The notes beneath the pieces were generated by a model. The model searched no databases. It had not been told where the DNA came from and worked only from the letters and a program-made list of their open reading frames with translations. The position numbers were made by a program, and so were the translations under genes. A stretch of DNA of 43,193 nt from an uncultured Clostridia bacterium (GTDB lineage: Bacteria; Bacillota; Clostridia; Christensenellales; UBA1242): positions 1-43,193 of the forward strand of contig CAKVLQ010000008.1 in assembly GCA_934757845.1 (NCBI GenBank), in the 5' to 3' direction. Below are positions 35,601 through 43,193 of this stretch, piece by piece. The number at the start of each line of letters is the position of its first letter. The stretch's first letter is position 1.

Positions 35601-38600
35601 TGCACTTTCAACAACTTTACCTTTTGAAGTTTTCATTGCGTCATAACTTAAAATTGTTTTGTCAAAAACAAAAGTATCAAACAACGCACCATCTTTATAA
35701 ACTTCAAGTTTATATCCTGCCGAATTTGAAATTGAATTCCAATTTAATTTGCCTTGTTCTACATAAAGTGTTGGAGTTGCTAAAATTTCAAAATTAATAT
35801 TATTAGACCTAAAACTTGACAAATAATTTTCTTTTGAAGTATTTGCAATAATTGTTAAATTATAAGTATCTGCACTTCCAGCAAAATAAGAATACAAATC
35901 AAATTTAAGTTCGCTTGAAGCATTTATGTTAGCCACAACATTATCAAAGTCGGCAACAACTTTTCCATCTTCAAGTTTTGTTTTGTAAATTGTGTAACTT
36001 TCAGCATTTTGAATTGCACCAAATTCTAATATTCCATTTCTTAAAACAGGTTTAACAGTTTCAAGTCTTGTTACAGTAATATAATCGCTAACATCTGATT
36101 GAATTGCCATTCCGCCAGTCATTATTGAACTTAATGACATAGTTAATTGAAGTTTGTTTTCTGGAAGTTCTGGAATTAATAATTTTAGGCAAGCAACTTT
36201 GTTTGTTCCGCCAAAAGATGCTGGCATAATTCTTTCTTTTGATTTGAATTTGTTAATAAGTTTTATGGCTTCAACAGTTTGGTCAAGGTCTGTTAAAGAA
36301 ACCATGCTCATAACATCATTAAGGTCTTTTCCATCACCCAAAACATCATCATAAATAACTTTTCCATTAACAACAGTAAGATATATACAATTTTCTTGAT
36401 TTGGATTGTCGTCAACAAATATAATTTTTTGATTTTGACACAAAACTTCGCTCACTGCATTAAGTTTTGTTATGTTTTGAAGATTTACAGCATCAAAACT
36501 GTTATAGTTATAAACATAATCGTTTATTGAATTATCCATTCCTCCACTGGTTTTGCAAACACTTTTCAACGAAAATGAATATGTGCCCGCTTCCAAAAAT
36601 GAAGTGTTAATTTGATATGTGTTAATTCCGTTTTCTTGTTTATAAAGTTTAAGATAATTGTTTGTTGTTAACATTTTTGTTTTTGTTTGATTTAAACTGT
36701 TTGTATAGTTTAGTTCAAACATATCAACATCGTCAGTGCAATCAAAATAAAGTTTGTTTAGCCCAATATCGTCATCGTTAATCATATTAGAGTTTTCAAC
36801 CAAATCAAACAATTTGCTTGGTGCAAAATTTGTTGGAGTGCTTAAAATGTTAACATAAATAGATTTTGAATTTTCAACAGTTTTGAAATTAACATGATTG
36901 TTTATAACAACAAAAGGCTGAATTATATCATTTGCTTTAACATAAATTTGAACATTATTTTTCAAATTTGAATAATCATTTGGGTATACAGTTTTTATAA
37001 GTTCGGTTAACGAGAAACTTATATTTCCAGTTACATTATCAGAAACCACAAAACTTGAAAGTTCATTTAAGTTTATTTGTTGTTCGTCAGTTAATTTTAA
37101 AACAGCAAAATAATCTTCAGCATTACAAGCCGAAAAACTTAATGTGTCGCCAGAAATGTTTAAATCTAAAATTTGATTTTGCAAACTATAACTTGCAAAA
37201 ACAGAATTTGAATTGTTGCTTAAATTTGAATATTTTGCTCGGTCAAGTTTATCACTTTCGCAACCAACGCTTGAAACATAAATTTCAAAATTTCCGTCAA
37301 GAGTGTTATAGTCTATTGGCATACAAGAAGAAATTAAATTTTCAAGAGAGAAACTTATTTTTGGCTTCTGACTTTCGCTTTCACTATAACTTGACAAAAT
37401 AGCAATGTTATCAACAATATGTTCAAAACTTCCTGATTTTATAACTGCCTTATAACTTGTTGCAAAATTTGAAGTAAATGATAATATTCCGTTATCAATT
37501 TCAAGGTCAGTAATTTCGTTCATAAGTGTAACAATAATTTCGTTTGAGTAATCACTGTTAAGATAATAATTATCGCCTTCAAAATACATTTTGATGCTAT
37601 AAACATTGTTTTCTTCAAATTTCATTTGACTGATGCTATAATATTTTGTTGTTTCATCACTGCCAACTATTTTAACTTCAAAAACAAATTTTCCAGTAAT
37701 AGAAGCACTTGCCACAATTTCGCCGTTTTCAACTGAAAGCCTAATAGTGTCAGACAAAATCTTTTTTATCAAAACTTTTTCGGTTAGGTTGCTTATAACA
37801 ACATTAGTGTTTGGTTGTGGATAAAATCTTAATTGCAAATAATATTCTTTTCCCGCTTCAAAGTTTGAAATTGTGTTAATATCAAAATTTTCTGGGCTTT
37901 GGTCATAAACTTTAATTCCGCTCAAATAAACTTCGGTTTTTTGAACATTTTGTGGAATGCTATAAGAAACTTCTCCGTTTGATACAACCAATGTTTGATT
38001 GTTTGAAAGTTTTTCAAATTCAAAAATTTTACTTGGTTCACTGTATAAGTGATTTTGTGCATACGCTTCAAAATAAACTTTATAAATTCCGTCTGGATAT
38101 TTTTGACCTTTATATTCTCCATTAAGCATATCAAGAACGCAATATTTGTTTGAAGCATTTTGAACAAAATTGCTTAAAGAAATTTCTTGATTAAAATCAA
38201 CTTGATTTATAGAAGAATATCTTGTTAAATAAACTTTTATGTTTTCAACAATATCCAAAACATCAAAATTTAAAAATTGATTATTATTAAGAGTTGGAAT
38301 TTGTGGTCTTTCAAGTTTATCAAAACTATATTCAATGCTTGGTTCACTGGTTATTGTGTTTGTTCCGTTTCCAACAGAAGTTATTTTAAAGTTATAAGTT
38401 CCAGCGTCATAATCTTCGTTTGTTGTTGATTTTAGTGAAAAAGTTGTTTGTCCAGCACTCAAATCAAAAACATTTATGTTTTTAATGTCAAGAGAATATC
38501 CACCCACATTCAAAACTTCGTCCCAACAAAGCACGCCATTTTCAATTTTCAAAACAGGGGCTGAAAGTTTTTCAATGTTAAGGGCATCACTTTCATTGCT

Positions 38601-39779
38601 GTCAAGATAAGTAGTTCCGTTTCCAAGAATAATAAGAGTGTAGGAATAAACTCCTGCTTCAAGTTTGTCTAGTTCAGTGTCAATCACCAAAAAGTTTGTG
38701 TTAGATGCATTGTCAACAAAATTATATTCTTTGTCAAGTATTCCGTCTTTATATCTGTTAAGTTTGTATCCACTAGCATTTGGATTTGCTGTCCATGAAA
38801 TTGTTTTTGATGAATATGTAAATTTTAAATTTGAATTGTTAACAATAGGAGTTGCAATTTTATTTATTTCAATATATTCGTCACATTTAGATTCATAAAC
38901 CACAACATCGGTGGTGCTTTCCGCTTTGGCAACAACACCAACAAAATATTTTTTGCCCGAATTTTGCAAAAATTCAAGTTCTATGCCAGTTTGTGGGTCA
39001 AAATCAGTGTCCAAAACAAGCCGAGTATATTTTGGAAAGCCACTTACTTGATTTTCATAAACCAAAATTTGATAACTATCAGCATTTTCAACTTTGTCAA
39101 ACTTAACAAAATTTCCGTCATTTTTTAAATTTTGTGGTTTTGAAAGTTGCAAAAATGTAAAAGTTTTTTCGCTATAATCACTATCAGTATAAATAATGTT
39201 ATCGCCAACACTTTTTATTTGAACTGAAATTTTTTTGTTAAAATAATCGTCAATTTTGTATTGATTTGTTGCACAGAAAATTTCAGGTTTTTCTTCAATG
39301 CCTTCTATGTTAATTTTTAACATATATCCGCTTGATGATTCAATTTCGTCCCAAGATATAATTTGATTTTGAGCATCATATTTAAGATTTTGCGGTGTGA
39401 AAAGTTTTGTTTTGTTTGTGTAAACCACAATTTTGCAAATATTGCTCAAAACATCTCCGTCAACACTTTTTGCTTGCAAAAATGTTGTGAAAGTTCCAGT
39501 TATGTTGTTTTTTGCTTTGATTGTTGCTTTTGTGCTATCCGATTCATTTACAGTTAAAGAAACACAAGTATCGTCAGTCAACACAAATTCAAAATTTTTG
39601 TTGGTTGCATTAAGTGGCAAGATGTTAACACTAATTTCTTTTTCTTCATTTGGTCTTAAAACAATTTCAGTTTCGCTTAATGTTACACTTTCAACGTGCA
39701 CGGTTTTATCACAAGCAAACAAAAGAGTGCTGGATAATAAACAAACTAATATTAAAACAAATGTTTTTAATTTTTTCAT
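32676..39779 (-). CDS. Giant (2367-residue) lipoprotein with FN3-like and GLUG modules
   Basis: Predicted surface lipoprotein. The signal peptide ends in LLFAC (Cys23), a plausible lipobox. Residues ~28-125 form a bacterial Ig-like (Big_2) domain (VTLSETEIVLRPNEEKEISV). At least ten FN3-like modules follow, recognisable by a W/F-D-x(n)-Y pattern (ISWDEIESSSGYML, ISWTANPNASGYKL, LNWNSISNSAGYKL, VSWTGSEEANGYIL). The C-terminal ~300 residues carry GLUG-type repeats (SGLLGYIGS, VGVVAGLNEGTIYNI, AGGICAINNNKVEF, IGGLIGDNKGN), a beta-helix-like adhesin element. An AGGAG ribosome binding site and promoter precede it, and it is the first gene of the SipW operon. Role inferred: membrane-anchored, long stalk-like binder. 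Confidence 0.92.
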   Translation of the reverse strand: MKKLKTFVLILVCLLSSTLLFACDKTVHVESVTLSETEIVLRPNEEKEISVNILPLNATNKNFEFVLTDDTCVSLTVNESDSTKATIKAKNNITGTFTTFLQAKSVDGDVLSNICKIVVYTNKTKLFTPQNLKYDAQNQIISWDEIESSSGYMLKINIEGIEEKPEIFCATNQYKIDDYFNKKISVQIKSVGDNIIYTDSDYSEKTFTFLQLSKPQNLKNDGNFVKFDKVENADSYQILVYENQVSGFPKYTRLVLDTDFDPQTGIELEFLQNSGKKYFVGVVAKAESTTDVVVYESKCDEYIEINKIATPIVNNSNLKFTYSSKTISWTANPNASGYKLNRYKDGILDKEYNFVDNASNTNFLVIDTELDKLEAGVYSYTLIILGNGTTYLDSNESDALNIEKLSAPVLKIENGVLCWDEVLNVGGYSLDIKNINVFDLSAGQTTFSLKSTTNEDYDAGTYNFKITSVGNGTNTITSEPSIEYSFDKLERPQIPTLNNNQFLNFDVLDIVENIKVYLTRYSSINQVDFNQEISLSNFVQNASNKYCVLDMLNGEYKGQKYPDGIYKVYFEAYAQNHLYSEPSKIFEFEKLSNNQTLVVSNGEVSYSIPQNVQKTEVYLSGIKVYDQSPENFDINTISNFEAGKEYYLQLRFYPQPNTNVVISNLTEKVLIKKILSDTIRLSVENGEIVASASITGKFVFEVKIVGSDETTKYYSISQMKFEENNVYSIKMYFEGDNYYLNSDYSNEIIVTLMNEITDLEIDNGILSFTSNFATSYKAVIKSGSFEHIVDNIAILSSYSESESQKPKISFSLENLISSCMPIDYNTLDGNFEIYVSSVGCESDKLDRAKYSNLSNNSNSVFASYSLQNQILDLNISGDTLSFSACNAEDYFAVLKLTDEQQINLNELSSFVVSDNVTGNISFSLTELIKTVYPNDYSNLKNNVQIYVKANDIIQPFVVINNHVNFKTVENSKSIYVNILSTPTNFAPSKLFDLVENSNMINDDDIGLNKLYFDCTDDVDMFELNYTNSLNQTKTKMLTTNNYLKLYKQENGINTYQINTSFLEAGTYSFSLKSVCKTSGGMDNSINDYVYNYNSFDAVNLQNITKLNAVSEVLCQNQKIIFVDDNPNQENCIYLTVVNGKVIYDDVLGDGKDLNDVMSMVSLTDLDQTVEAIKLINKFKSKERIMPASFGGTNKVACLKLLIPELPENKLQLTMSLSSIMTGGMAIQSDVSDYITVTRLETVKPVLRNGILEFGAIQNAESYTIYKTKLEDGKVVADFDNVVANINASSELKFDLYSYFAGSADTYNLTIIANTSKENYLSSFRSNNINFEILATPTLYVEQGKLNWNSISNSAGYKLEVYKDGALFDTFVFDKTILSYDAMKTSKGKVVESANYEFRITALGEIELNSLGEIKDETVVMKSLTSPENACKAFKLQTPQKAFVEDGMLCLTQVNSNSGVSYYNLIINNKETEINRNNLKFELSAQYGAGNYNFYYQAVGMSATLSSNFSDDFDAIKLEASSAIYVSSGELYWDSISAENYNNGNGNVVYSFSLNKETSVYSEQTTATAFEISKKDIIPYGLYSFEVKALGDNYYYLNSNKTILSNVVKLANISDIRIEKGTLTWTNPKPSDIVGLPANSKASPNGYKIVISWGQNKEEFSLEDGTTTFVLGDRFEDGSYSVSIQNIGSKQSGDYNYTSSKIVSSSVYKLIKLEDLNIADGLNLNWTNPNIKLVQEFVVNIKHTLNDATKLFSGIIPSTNSKIRFEDLLYYTNDNGENILVLSSNENIVENNGELYFEENKLNKLSGEGKFEVNVCAYGNDKFISSDASNTITIVRPPEVTNLHVTHGKVSWTGSEEANGYILTLTRYTLNALGEKVQDEEYNNNYSVVYVNKTYYNLTDVNFYYNISVRAYSLVTEGEEQKMASKPVEIYNYLFNSFSSGNGSKTNPYLITDELTLGLIKYNNVAFYKITNNINIQNKWTPLFSNMSFAGNLDGDGKTISGLSIVDSYDYSGLLGYIGSDTVSDDRVVNGVRQQFIPEDERVRIGRVENIDFNNISITAGINVGVVAGLNEGTIYNINIRNAKIISNSEILLDVGASYKSIYSGLVVAINKGKIEKCSVQNNNYQTKVEPLAKTTLYSGGVCAINDGEIIYSYIDANVYGTIAGGICAINNNKVEFCAFYGTISCANFVSNKSTLVARAGGICAINSENATVSNVIVDNNLFGTGEGGITNLSTTNIQSNIVYIGGLIGDNKGNCFNSYVKIDLFNRSSNDVDCEVCYLFGYNSNNTLTNNYYVLSDTTMAKQMLKGQVIDEKTNGEIQNHSQELLDTFNQKNSDNSNYEWRYIENYKFNEEIIMQINIGFVKIERE

Positions 39780-39811
39780 TGCAAAAAACTCCTATAATTA
39801 GGTTTACAATT

Positions 39812-39840
39812 ATTTTAACAAATATTGCAAAATTTTACAA
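39812..39840 (-). promoter_or_regulatory. Promoter of the giant lipoprotein-SipW operon
   Basis: Minus strand TTGTAA (39840-39835), 17 bases, TAAAAT (39817-39812), about 32 bases before the start codon. Confidence 0.5.
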
Positions 39841-39947
39841 ATAAATATAAATAATTTATTTATATATTATATATAACTTTATATAAAAGCCTTTAACAAT
39901 AATTTGATATATTTAGTTTGCGTTATAAAAAAAGTTTTATTAAATAA

Positions 39948-39977
39948 TTGACAAAGTTTAATTCTAAAATTTATAAT
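39948..39977 (+). promoter_or_regulatory. Promoter of mscL (predicted leaderless)
   Basis: TTGACA (39948-39953), 18 bases, TATAAT (39972-39977), then six bases to the ATG at 39984. No ribosome binding site can fit. Confidence 0.7.
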
Positions 39978-39983
39978 ATTATT

Positions 39984-40598
39984 ATGAAAAAAATTAAAGC
40001 ATTCTTTGCAGAGTTCAAAAAATTTATATCACGAGGCAATGTTGTTGACATGGCTGTGGGCGTTATTGTTGCAAGTGCGTTCACCGCTATTGTAACAGCC
40101 TTAACAAACAAAATTATTATGCCATGCGTAAACTGGCTTTTATCTTTAAGTGGCACAAATGGGCTTGAATCGGCTTACACTTTTTTAAAAAAGGTATACA
40201 CAACAAATAGTGAAGGTGCACAAGTTGTTGACCTTGCAAAAAGTATATACATAGATTGGGGTGCATTTATAACAGCAATTTTAAATTTCTTTATAATCGC
40301 CTTTATATTGTTCTTAATGTTAAAAGCATTTAACGCTGCAACAAAACTTACAAAAGACATGAACAACAAAATTATAAGTTTAAGCAAAAAAGAACTTAAA
40401 AAACTTAAAAAACAAGGTTTGTCAGACGAAGAAATTAAAGTTATTGAGCAACAAAAACAGGCTGAAACTCCAAAACCCGCCGAACCACCAAAACCAACAA
40501 CAGACGAATTACTTGCCGATATTTTAACTGAACTTAAAAAGCAAAATAATAATGAAAAATCAAAAGAAATAAAAGAAGAACTTAAAACAGAAAATTAA
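39984..40598 (+). CDS. mscL: Large-conductance mechanosensitive channel MscL
   Basis: A pentameric membrane channel that opens under hypo-osmotic stress. From the ATG at 39984 the product has 204 residues; a TTG 12 codons earlier is the -35 box of the promoter, not a start. The N-terminal helix KKIKAFFAEFKKFISRGNVVDMAVGVIVASAF is diagnostic (residues 2-33, given in family order), and the second membrane helix lies at ~95-120. The C-terminal bundle segment PTTDELLADILTELKKQ is conserved, but a ~35-residue lysine/proline-rich insert separates it from helix 2 and a charged tail follows, making it longer than the usual 130-150. Divergent from the SipW operon. Confidence 0.95.
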   Translation: MKKIKAFFAEFKKFISRGNVVDMAVGVIVASAFTAIVTALTNKIIMPCVNWLLSLSGTNGLESAYTFLKKVYTTNSEGAQVVDLAKSIYIDWGAFITAILNFFIIAFILFLMLKAFNAATKLTKDMNNKIISLSKKELKKLKKQGLSDEEIKVIEQQKQAETPKPAEPPKPTTDELLADILTELKKQNNNEKSKEIKEELKTEN

Positions 40599-40599
40599 T

Positions 40600-40632
40600 A
40601 AAAAACTTCCACATTTTGTGGGAGTTTTTTTT
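40600..40632 (+). terminator. Terminator of mscL
   Basis: Stem CTTCCACA and TGTGGGAG with one G-T pair, flanked by A and T runs, directly after the stop codon. Confidence 0.75.
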
Positions 40633-40740
40633 AATTATTTATAAATTGTTTATAATCAAATTTTAGTATTTATAAATTTAGTCTTTAATATTTTTAATCT
40701 TTGATAATTTTAATTTTTATAATTTTGGTTGCTTTTTAAT

Positions 40741-40838
40741 TTGTTATTTTCGGTTTGTTATTTTCGGTTTGTTATTTTCGGTTTGTTATTTTCGGTTTGT
40801 TATTTTCGGTTTGTTATTTTCGGTTTGTTATTTTCGGT
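40741..40838. repeat. Seven perfect copies of a 14-bp tandem repeat
   Basis: The unit TTGTTATTTTCGGT occurs seven times in a row without a mismatch (40741-40838), between the convergent mscL and the 574-residue surface protein gene. There is no ORF across it. Perfect identity suggests recent expansion or active slippage, so copy number is likely variable. Confidence 0.9.
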
Positions 40839-40852
40839 TTATAAATTCTATT

Positions 40853-40885
40853 AAAAAAAAGTTCAAACAAATTGAACTTTTTTTT
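40853..40885 (-). terminator. Terminator of the 574-residue surface protein gene
   Basis: AAAAAAAAGTTCAA, five-base loop, TTGAACTTTTTTTT, overlapping the stop codon; T/A runs allow function in both directions. Confidence 0.7.
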
Positions 40886-42608
40886 ATTCACCAATAACAA
40901 ATTCACCTGTTCCAGCATTTGTGAAGAACTCTCCACTAACCATATCATAAAGCCCAGGTTTATTGTCTGTATTTCGATAGCAAGGAACAAAATCTCCTAA
41001 AAGATTTGAATTTGCATCATAAATTTTTAATGAATAGATTTTAACCGCACTGCAATAAACATCGCCATTTTGATAATGAGCACCAAACACTGTTATATTA
41101 TAATTGTTTTGTGCAGCCGCTTTTTTTGTTGGTGCATTAGTTCCATTAAACGACCAAACATCTCCATTTAATTTTATTCTTGTAATATCAGTTGTTGCAG
41201 AAATATCATAATAATCACAGCCAGGACCATATCGCCAATTTCCACCAAGTGTTCCAAGGAACACCCCATTGCCATAACTTCCAAAAATTTTTTGGTCAAG
41301 AGTTTTATTTAAAACTTGAACAGTCATATCAAATCCAAGGTTCGCAACAGGCTTAATTTTTGTATCAATATATTGGCTTCCAGTTGATTCAATATAATCA
41401 ATTCGAGTGTAGTTGCTTGACATAACATAAGCACCAGTTGTGAAAGTGTTTGAGCCTAGGTTTGTATAGAAAGTTTTGTTAACCGCATCATAAAAACCTG
41501 CTGTGCCATCTTGAGTTCTAACGCTTGGAATAAAATTTCGTATAACCTTTCCAGTTTTGTCATACATAATTATGCCCCAGCATTCCCAATCAGCCGACCA
41601 TGAATTATCTTGCCATGAACCAAAGCAAATTGCTCCTGTTTTTGTAGTGCTTAAATCGCTTATTCTAAAACTTTTTTGACCATTGTTTGTAAGTTCTGAT
41701 TTTGAATAACTGTTTGAAACTGTTCCACTAACACTCATCAAAGAAATTTTTGTTGCATCTGCATAAATGTAAGGAACTGACCTTGTTGTGTCGCTTGTGT
41801 AGGTTGAAAATATAATAGGTTCTCTTGATGGAACTGAAGTAAACTGCATTGTAACATCAATAGCTCCAACATCTTTCCAATCAACACCAGTATTTATTCC
41901 ATTCAAAGCATTTGCTCCACCGCTTGAAACTTTAATATATTCAACTTGTGAATAACCTGTTTCCATAAAGTCGATAAGCATAGGTCTTGCTTGTTGCTCA
42001 CTTAAATGTGCTTGTTGAATTGCCAAAATTTCACAATTAACAGTAGTTGTTTTTGTTTGAGCATCATTTCCTGTTTCTTCGTCAATCACCGCTTCAATTT
42101 TCATGCTGTGAGTGTCTGTGCTTGATATTTTTCCAACATATTTTAAAGTTGAGGCTTTTGTTTTGTCGCCCATAACCCAAGTGTTATTACCGTCAGTTTG
42201 ATAAACAATCAACTTGCCATTTGAATCTGTTGTTCCGTCAGCAAAATATGTGCTTTGTTCAAATAAACCTTTTGTGTCTGAAATTTTAACCACATAATAA
42301 GCAGGTTGACTTGTGGTTTTTAATGCCACGTCCAAATCTATGCTTAAAGTGTCGCCTGGCATAATTTTGCCACCTTTTTTATATTCAACTTGCTTTCTTG
42401 AAACATTAACTTGCAAGTTTTTGCCATCAATACTGCTTCCTTTCACATCCAAAGCAACCGAGCCAAACTTTACAACTTCCGAAGTGCTAGACTCATCTTT
42501 GCTTGTGAACCATGCAAAAGAAAAACTGATGCTAAAAGCCAGAAATAGCACCAACAATAATGTTATAAAAACTTTTGTTTTTTTATTTTCCTTTTTTTTA
42601 ATGTTCAT
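40884..42608 (-). CDS. Surface protein with SipW-type signal and two LamG-like domains
   Basis: A 574-residue exported protein. The signal peptide (~11-32) ends FSFAWFTSKDESSTSEVVKFG, the SipW-dependent type. Residues ~33-205 are a TasA/camelysin-like beta domain (GDTLSIDLDVALKTTSQPAYYVV). Two related lectin-like modules follow, ~218-395 and ~398-574. Each opens with VEYI or DYIESTGSQYIDT and closes with a pattern like DFVPCYRNTDNKPGLYD then FFTNAGTGEF, typical of LamG/concanavalin-like jellyroll repeats in gut surface proteins. Carbohydrate binding is inferred. A weak AAGG site precedes the ATG. The likely processing enzyme is the SipW encoded 9 kb away. Confidence 0.85.
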   Translation of the reverse strand: MNIKKKENKKTKVFITLLLVLFLAFSISFSFAWFTSKDESSTSEVVKFGSVALDVKGSSIDGKNLQVNVSRKQVEYKKGGKIMPGDTLSIDLDVALKTTSQPAYYVVKISDTKGLFEQSTYFADGTTDSNGKLIVYQTDGNNTWVMGDKTKASTLKYVGKISSTDTHSMKIEAVIDEETGNDAQTKTTTVNCEILAIQQAHLSEQQARPMLIDFMETGYSQVEYIKVSSGGANALNGINTGVDWKDVGAIDVTMQFTSVPSREPIIFSTYTSDTTRSVPYIYADATKISLMSVSGTVSNSYSKSELTNNGQKSFRISDLSTTKTGAICFGSWQDNSWSADWECWGIIMYDKTGKVIRNFIPSVRTQDGTAGFYDAVNKTFYTNLGSNTFTTGAYVMSSNYTRIDYIESTGSQYIDTKIKPVANLGFDMTVQVLNKTLDQKIFGSYGNGVFLGTLGGNWRYGPGCDYYDISATTDITRIKLNGDVWSFNGTNAPTKKAAAQNNYNITVFGAHYQNGDVYCSAVKIYSLKIYDANSNLLGDFVPCYRNTDNKPGLYDMVSGEFFTNAGTGEFVIGE

Positions 42609-42840
42609 ACAGACCTTTTTATAATGACAAAAATATTATGCGCAATTTATTTAAAACCATTATCAGTCTTTATTTTTTATTTTGCATTATCTACACTAAA
42701 ATTATGCTATTTTTTGAATAATTTTGTCAAGCAAATTAACAACTTTATTTAATATTAAATAAAAAAAATAATATATATAATATTTTAACATATAAAGAAG
42801 CATTTAAGCCCGCAAAACCAAAAAGTTTTAGTTATAACAA

Positions 42841-42876
42841 AAAAAGAACTTTATCCTAAAAATAAAGTTCTTTTTA
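42841..42876 (-). terminator. Terminator of the right-edge surface gene
   Basis: AAAAAGAACTTTAT (42841-42854), seven-base loop, ATAAAGTTCTTTTT (42862-42875), directly after the stop of the partial gene on the minus strand. Confidence 0.75.
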
Positions 42877-42884
42877 AATCAAAT

Positions 42885-43193
42885 TTAAACCTTGTTCACA
42901 TCAACATAACCATAATGAGAAGATTTAGTTAAAGCAACATTTATCGTGGTTTTTGAACCGCTTGTTGTGGTTACTATTAAGTTTGAATAGTTTGCTTTTG
43001 CATTCATATTGGTTATTATCGTTATTCTAACTTCGGCATATTTTAGACCTTCTATTGTTAAAGTTCCGTCTGTTAAAACAAAGGTATAATTCCTTGTATA
43101 TCCTAGGTCTTCATCAAAGAATTCTACTAGCACTGTGCCATAGTTTTCGCCTGATTTTAGTCCAGTTCCTAGGCTTACATTCAATGTTATGCT
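42885..43193 (-). CDS. C-terminal end of a probable surface protein (5' end outside window)
   Basis: The frame is open to the right edge, so only the last ~102 residues are visible. They are beta-rich and hydroxyl-rich (YTFVLTDGTLTIEGLKYAEV, then TTTSGSKTTINVALTK) with no sorting motif, membrane helix or Cys. Composition and position beside the 574-residue protein suggest another cell-surface or SipW-type substrate. No family can be named from this fragment. Confidence 0.7.
   Translation of the reverse strand, partial: SITLNVSLGTGLKSGENYGTVLVEFFDEDLGYTRNYTFVLTDGTLTIEGLKYAEVRITIITNMNAKANYSNLIVTTTSGSKTTINVALTKSSHYGYVDVNKV

Noticed and set aside
40741..40838. Regular repeats suggesting a CRISPR array
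   Set aside because: Units are 14 bp, directly adjacent with no spacers, and no cas genes are present; it is a simple tandem repeat.

Overview
This is a 43.2 kb piece of a very AT-rich chromosome using the standard genetic code (TGA and TAA stops, TGG for Trp). Three early sporulation genes (spoIVA, spoIVFA, spoIVFB), a PdaB-like deacetylase, a SipW-type signal peptidase and AGGAG-type ribosome binding sites point to a low-GC endospore-forming Firmicute of the Clostridia side, plausibly a gut anaerobe (rubrerythrin, very large adhesin-like proteins). No 16S or tRNA gene is present, so the genus cannot be named.

Layout. (1) 1-7877, minus strand: the first ~2625 codons of a giant surface protein that runs off the left edge, with Listeria-Bacteroides (InlB B) repeats, two BspA-like modules and a run of about nine MBG/YDG-like modules. 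A 12-base G tract replaces its ribosome binding site. (2) 8.1-13.1 kb, minus strand: a cell division/sporulation block in transcription order minD, minE-like, spoIVFA, spoIVFB, a PycTM-like membrane protein, a small unknown protein and spoIVA. (3) 13.3-19.6 kb: a small orphan gene, RNase P RNA, a two-OB-fold SSB, PdaB-like deacetylase, CYTH protein, rubrerythrin, small HTH protein, lipoprotein and a membrane protein. (4) 19.6-24.2 kb: gyrB-gyrA behind a perfect consensus sigma-A promoter. (5) 24.4-30.9 kb: membrane protein, PH-domain protein, WalJ-like metallo-beta-lactamase, nucleoside hydrolase, a 525-base non-coding interval with DnaA boxes (candidate origin of replication), VanW-family protein and RmuC. 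(6) 30.9-39.8 kb, minus strand: one operon encoding a 2367-residue lipoprotein, a SipW-type signal peptidase and two small proteins with SipW-type signal peptides. (7) 40-43.2 kb: mscL, a seven-copy 14-bp tandem repeat, another SipW-type substrate with two lectin-like domains, and the 3' end of a further surface protein.

How the parts work together: the window mixes housekeeping genes (gyrase, RNase P, SSB, MinDE, sporulation) with accessory cell-surface modules at both ends. The SipW operon looks like a self-contained export/assembly unit; the 574-residue protein 9 kb away carries the same type of signal and may use the same peptidase. Across the window, several genes without a Shine-Dalgarno sequence have a -10 box only 6-8 bases before the ATG, which suggests that leaderless transcripts are common here.
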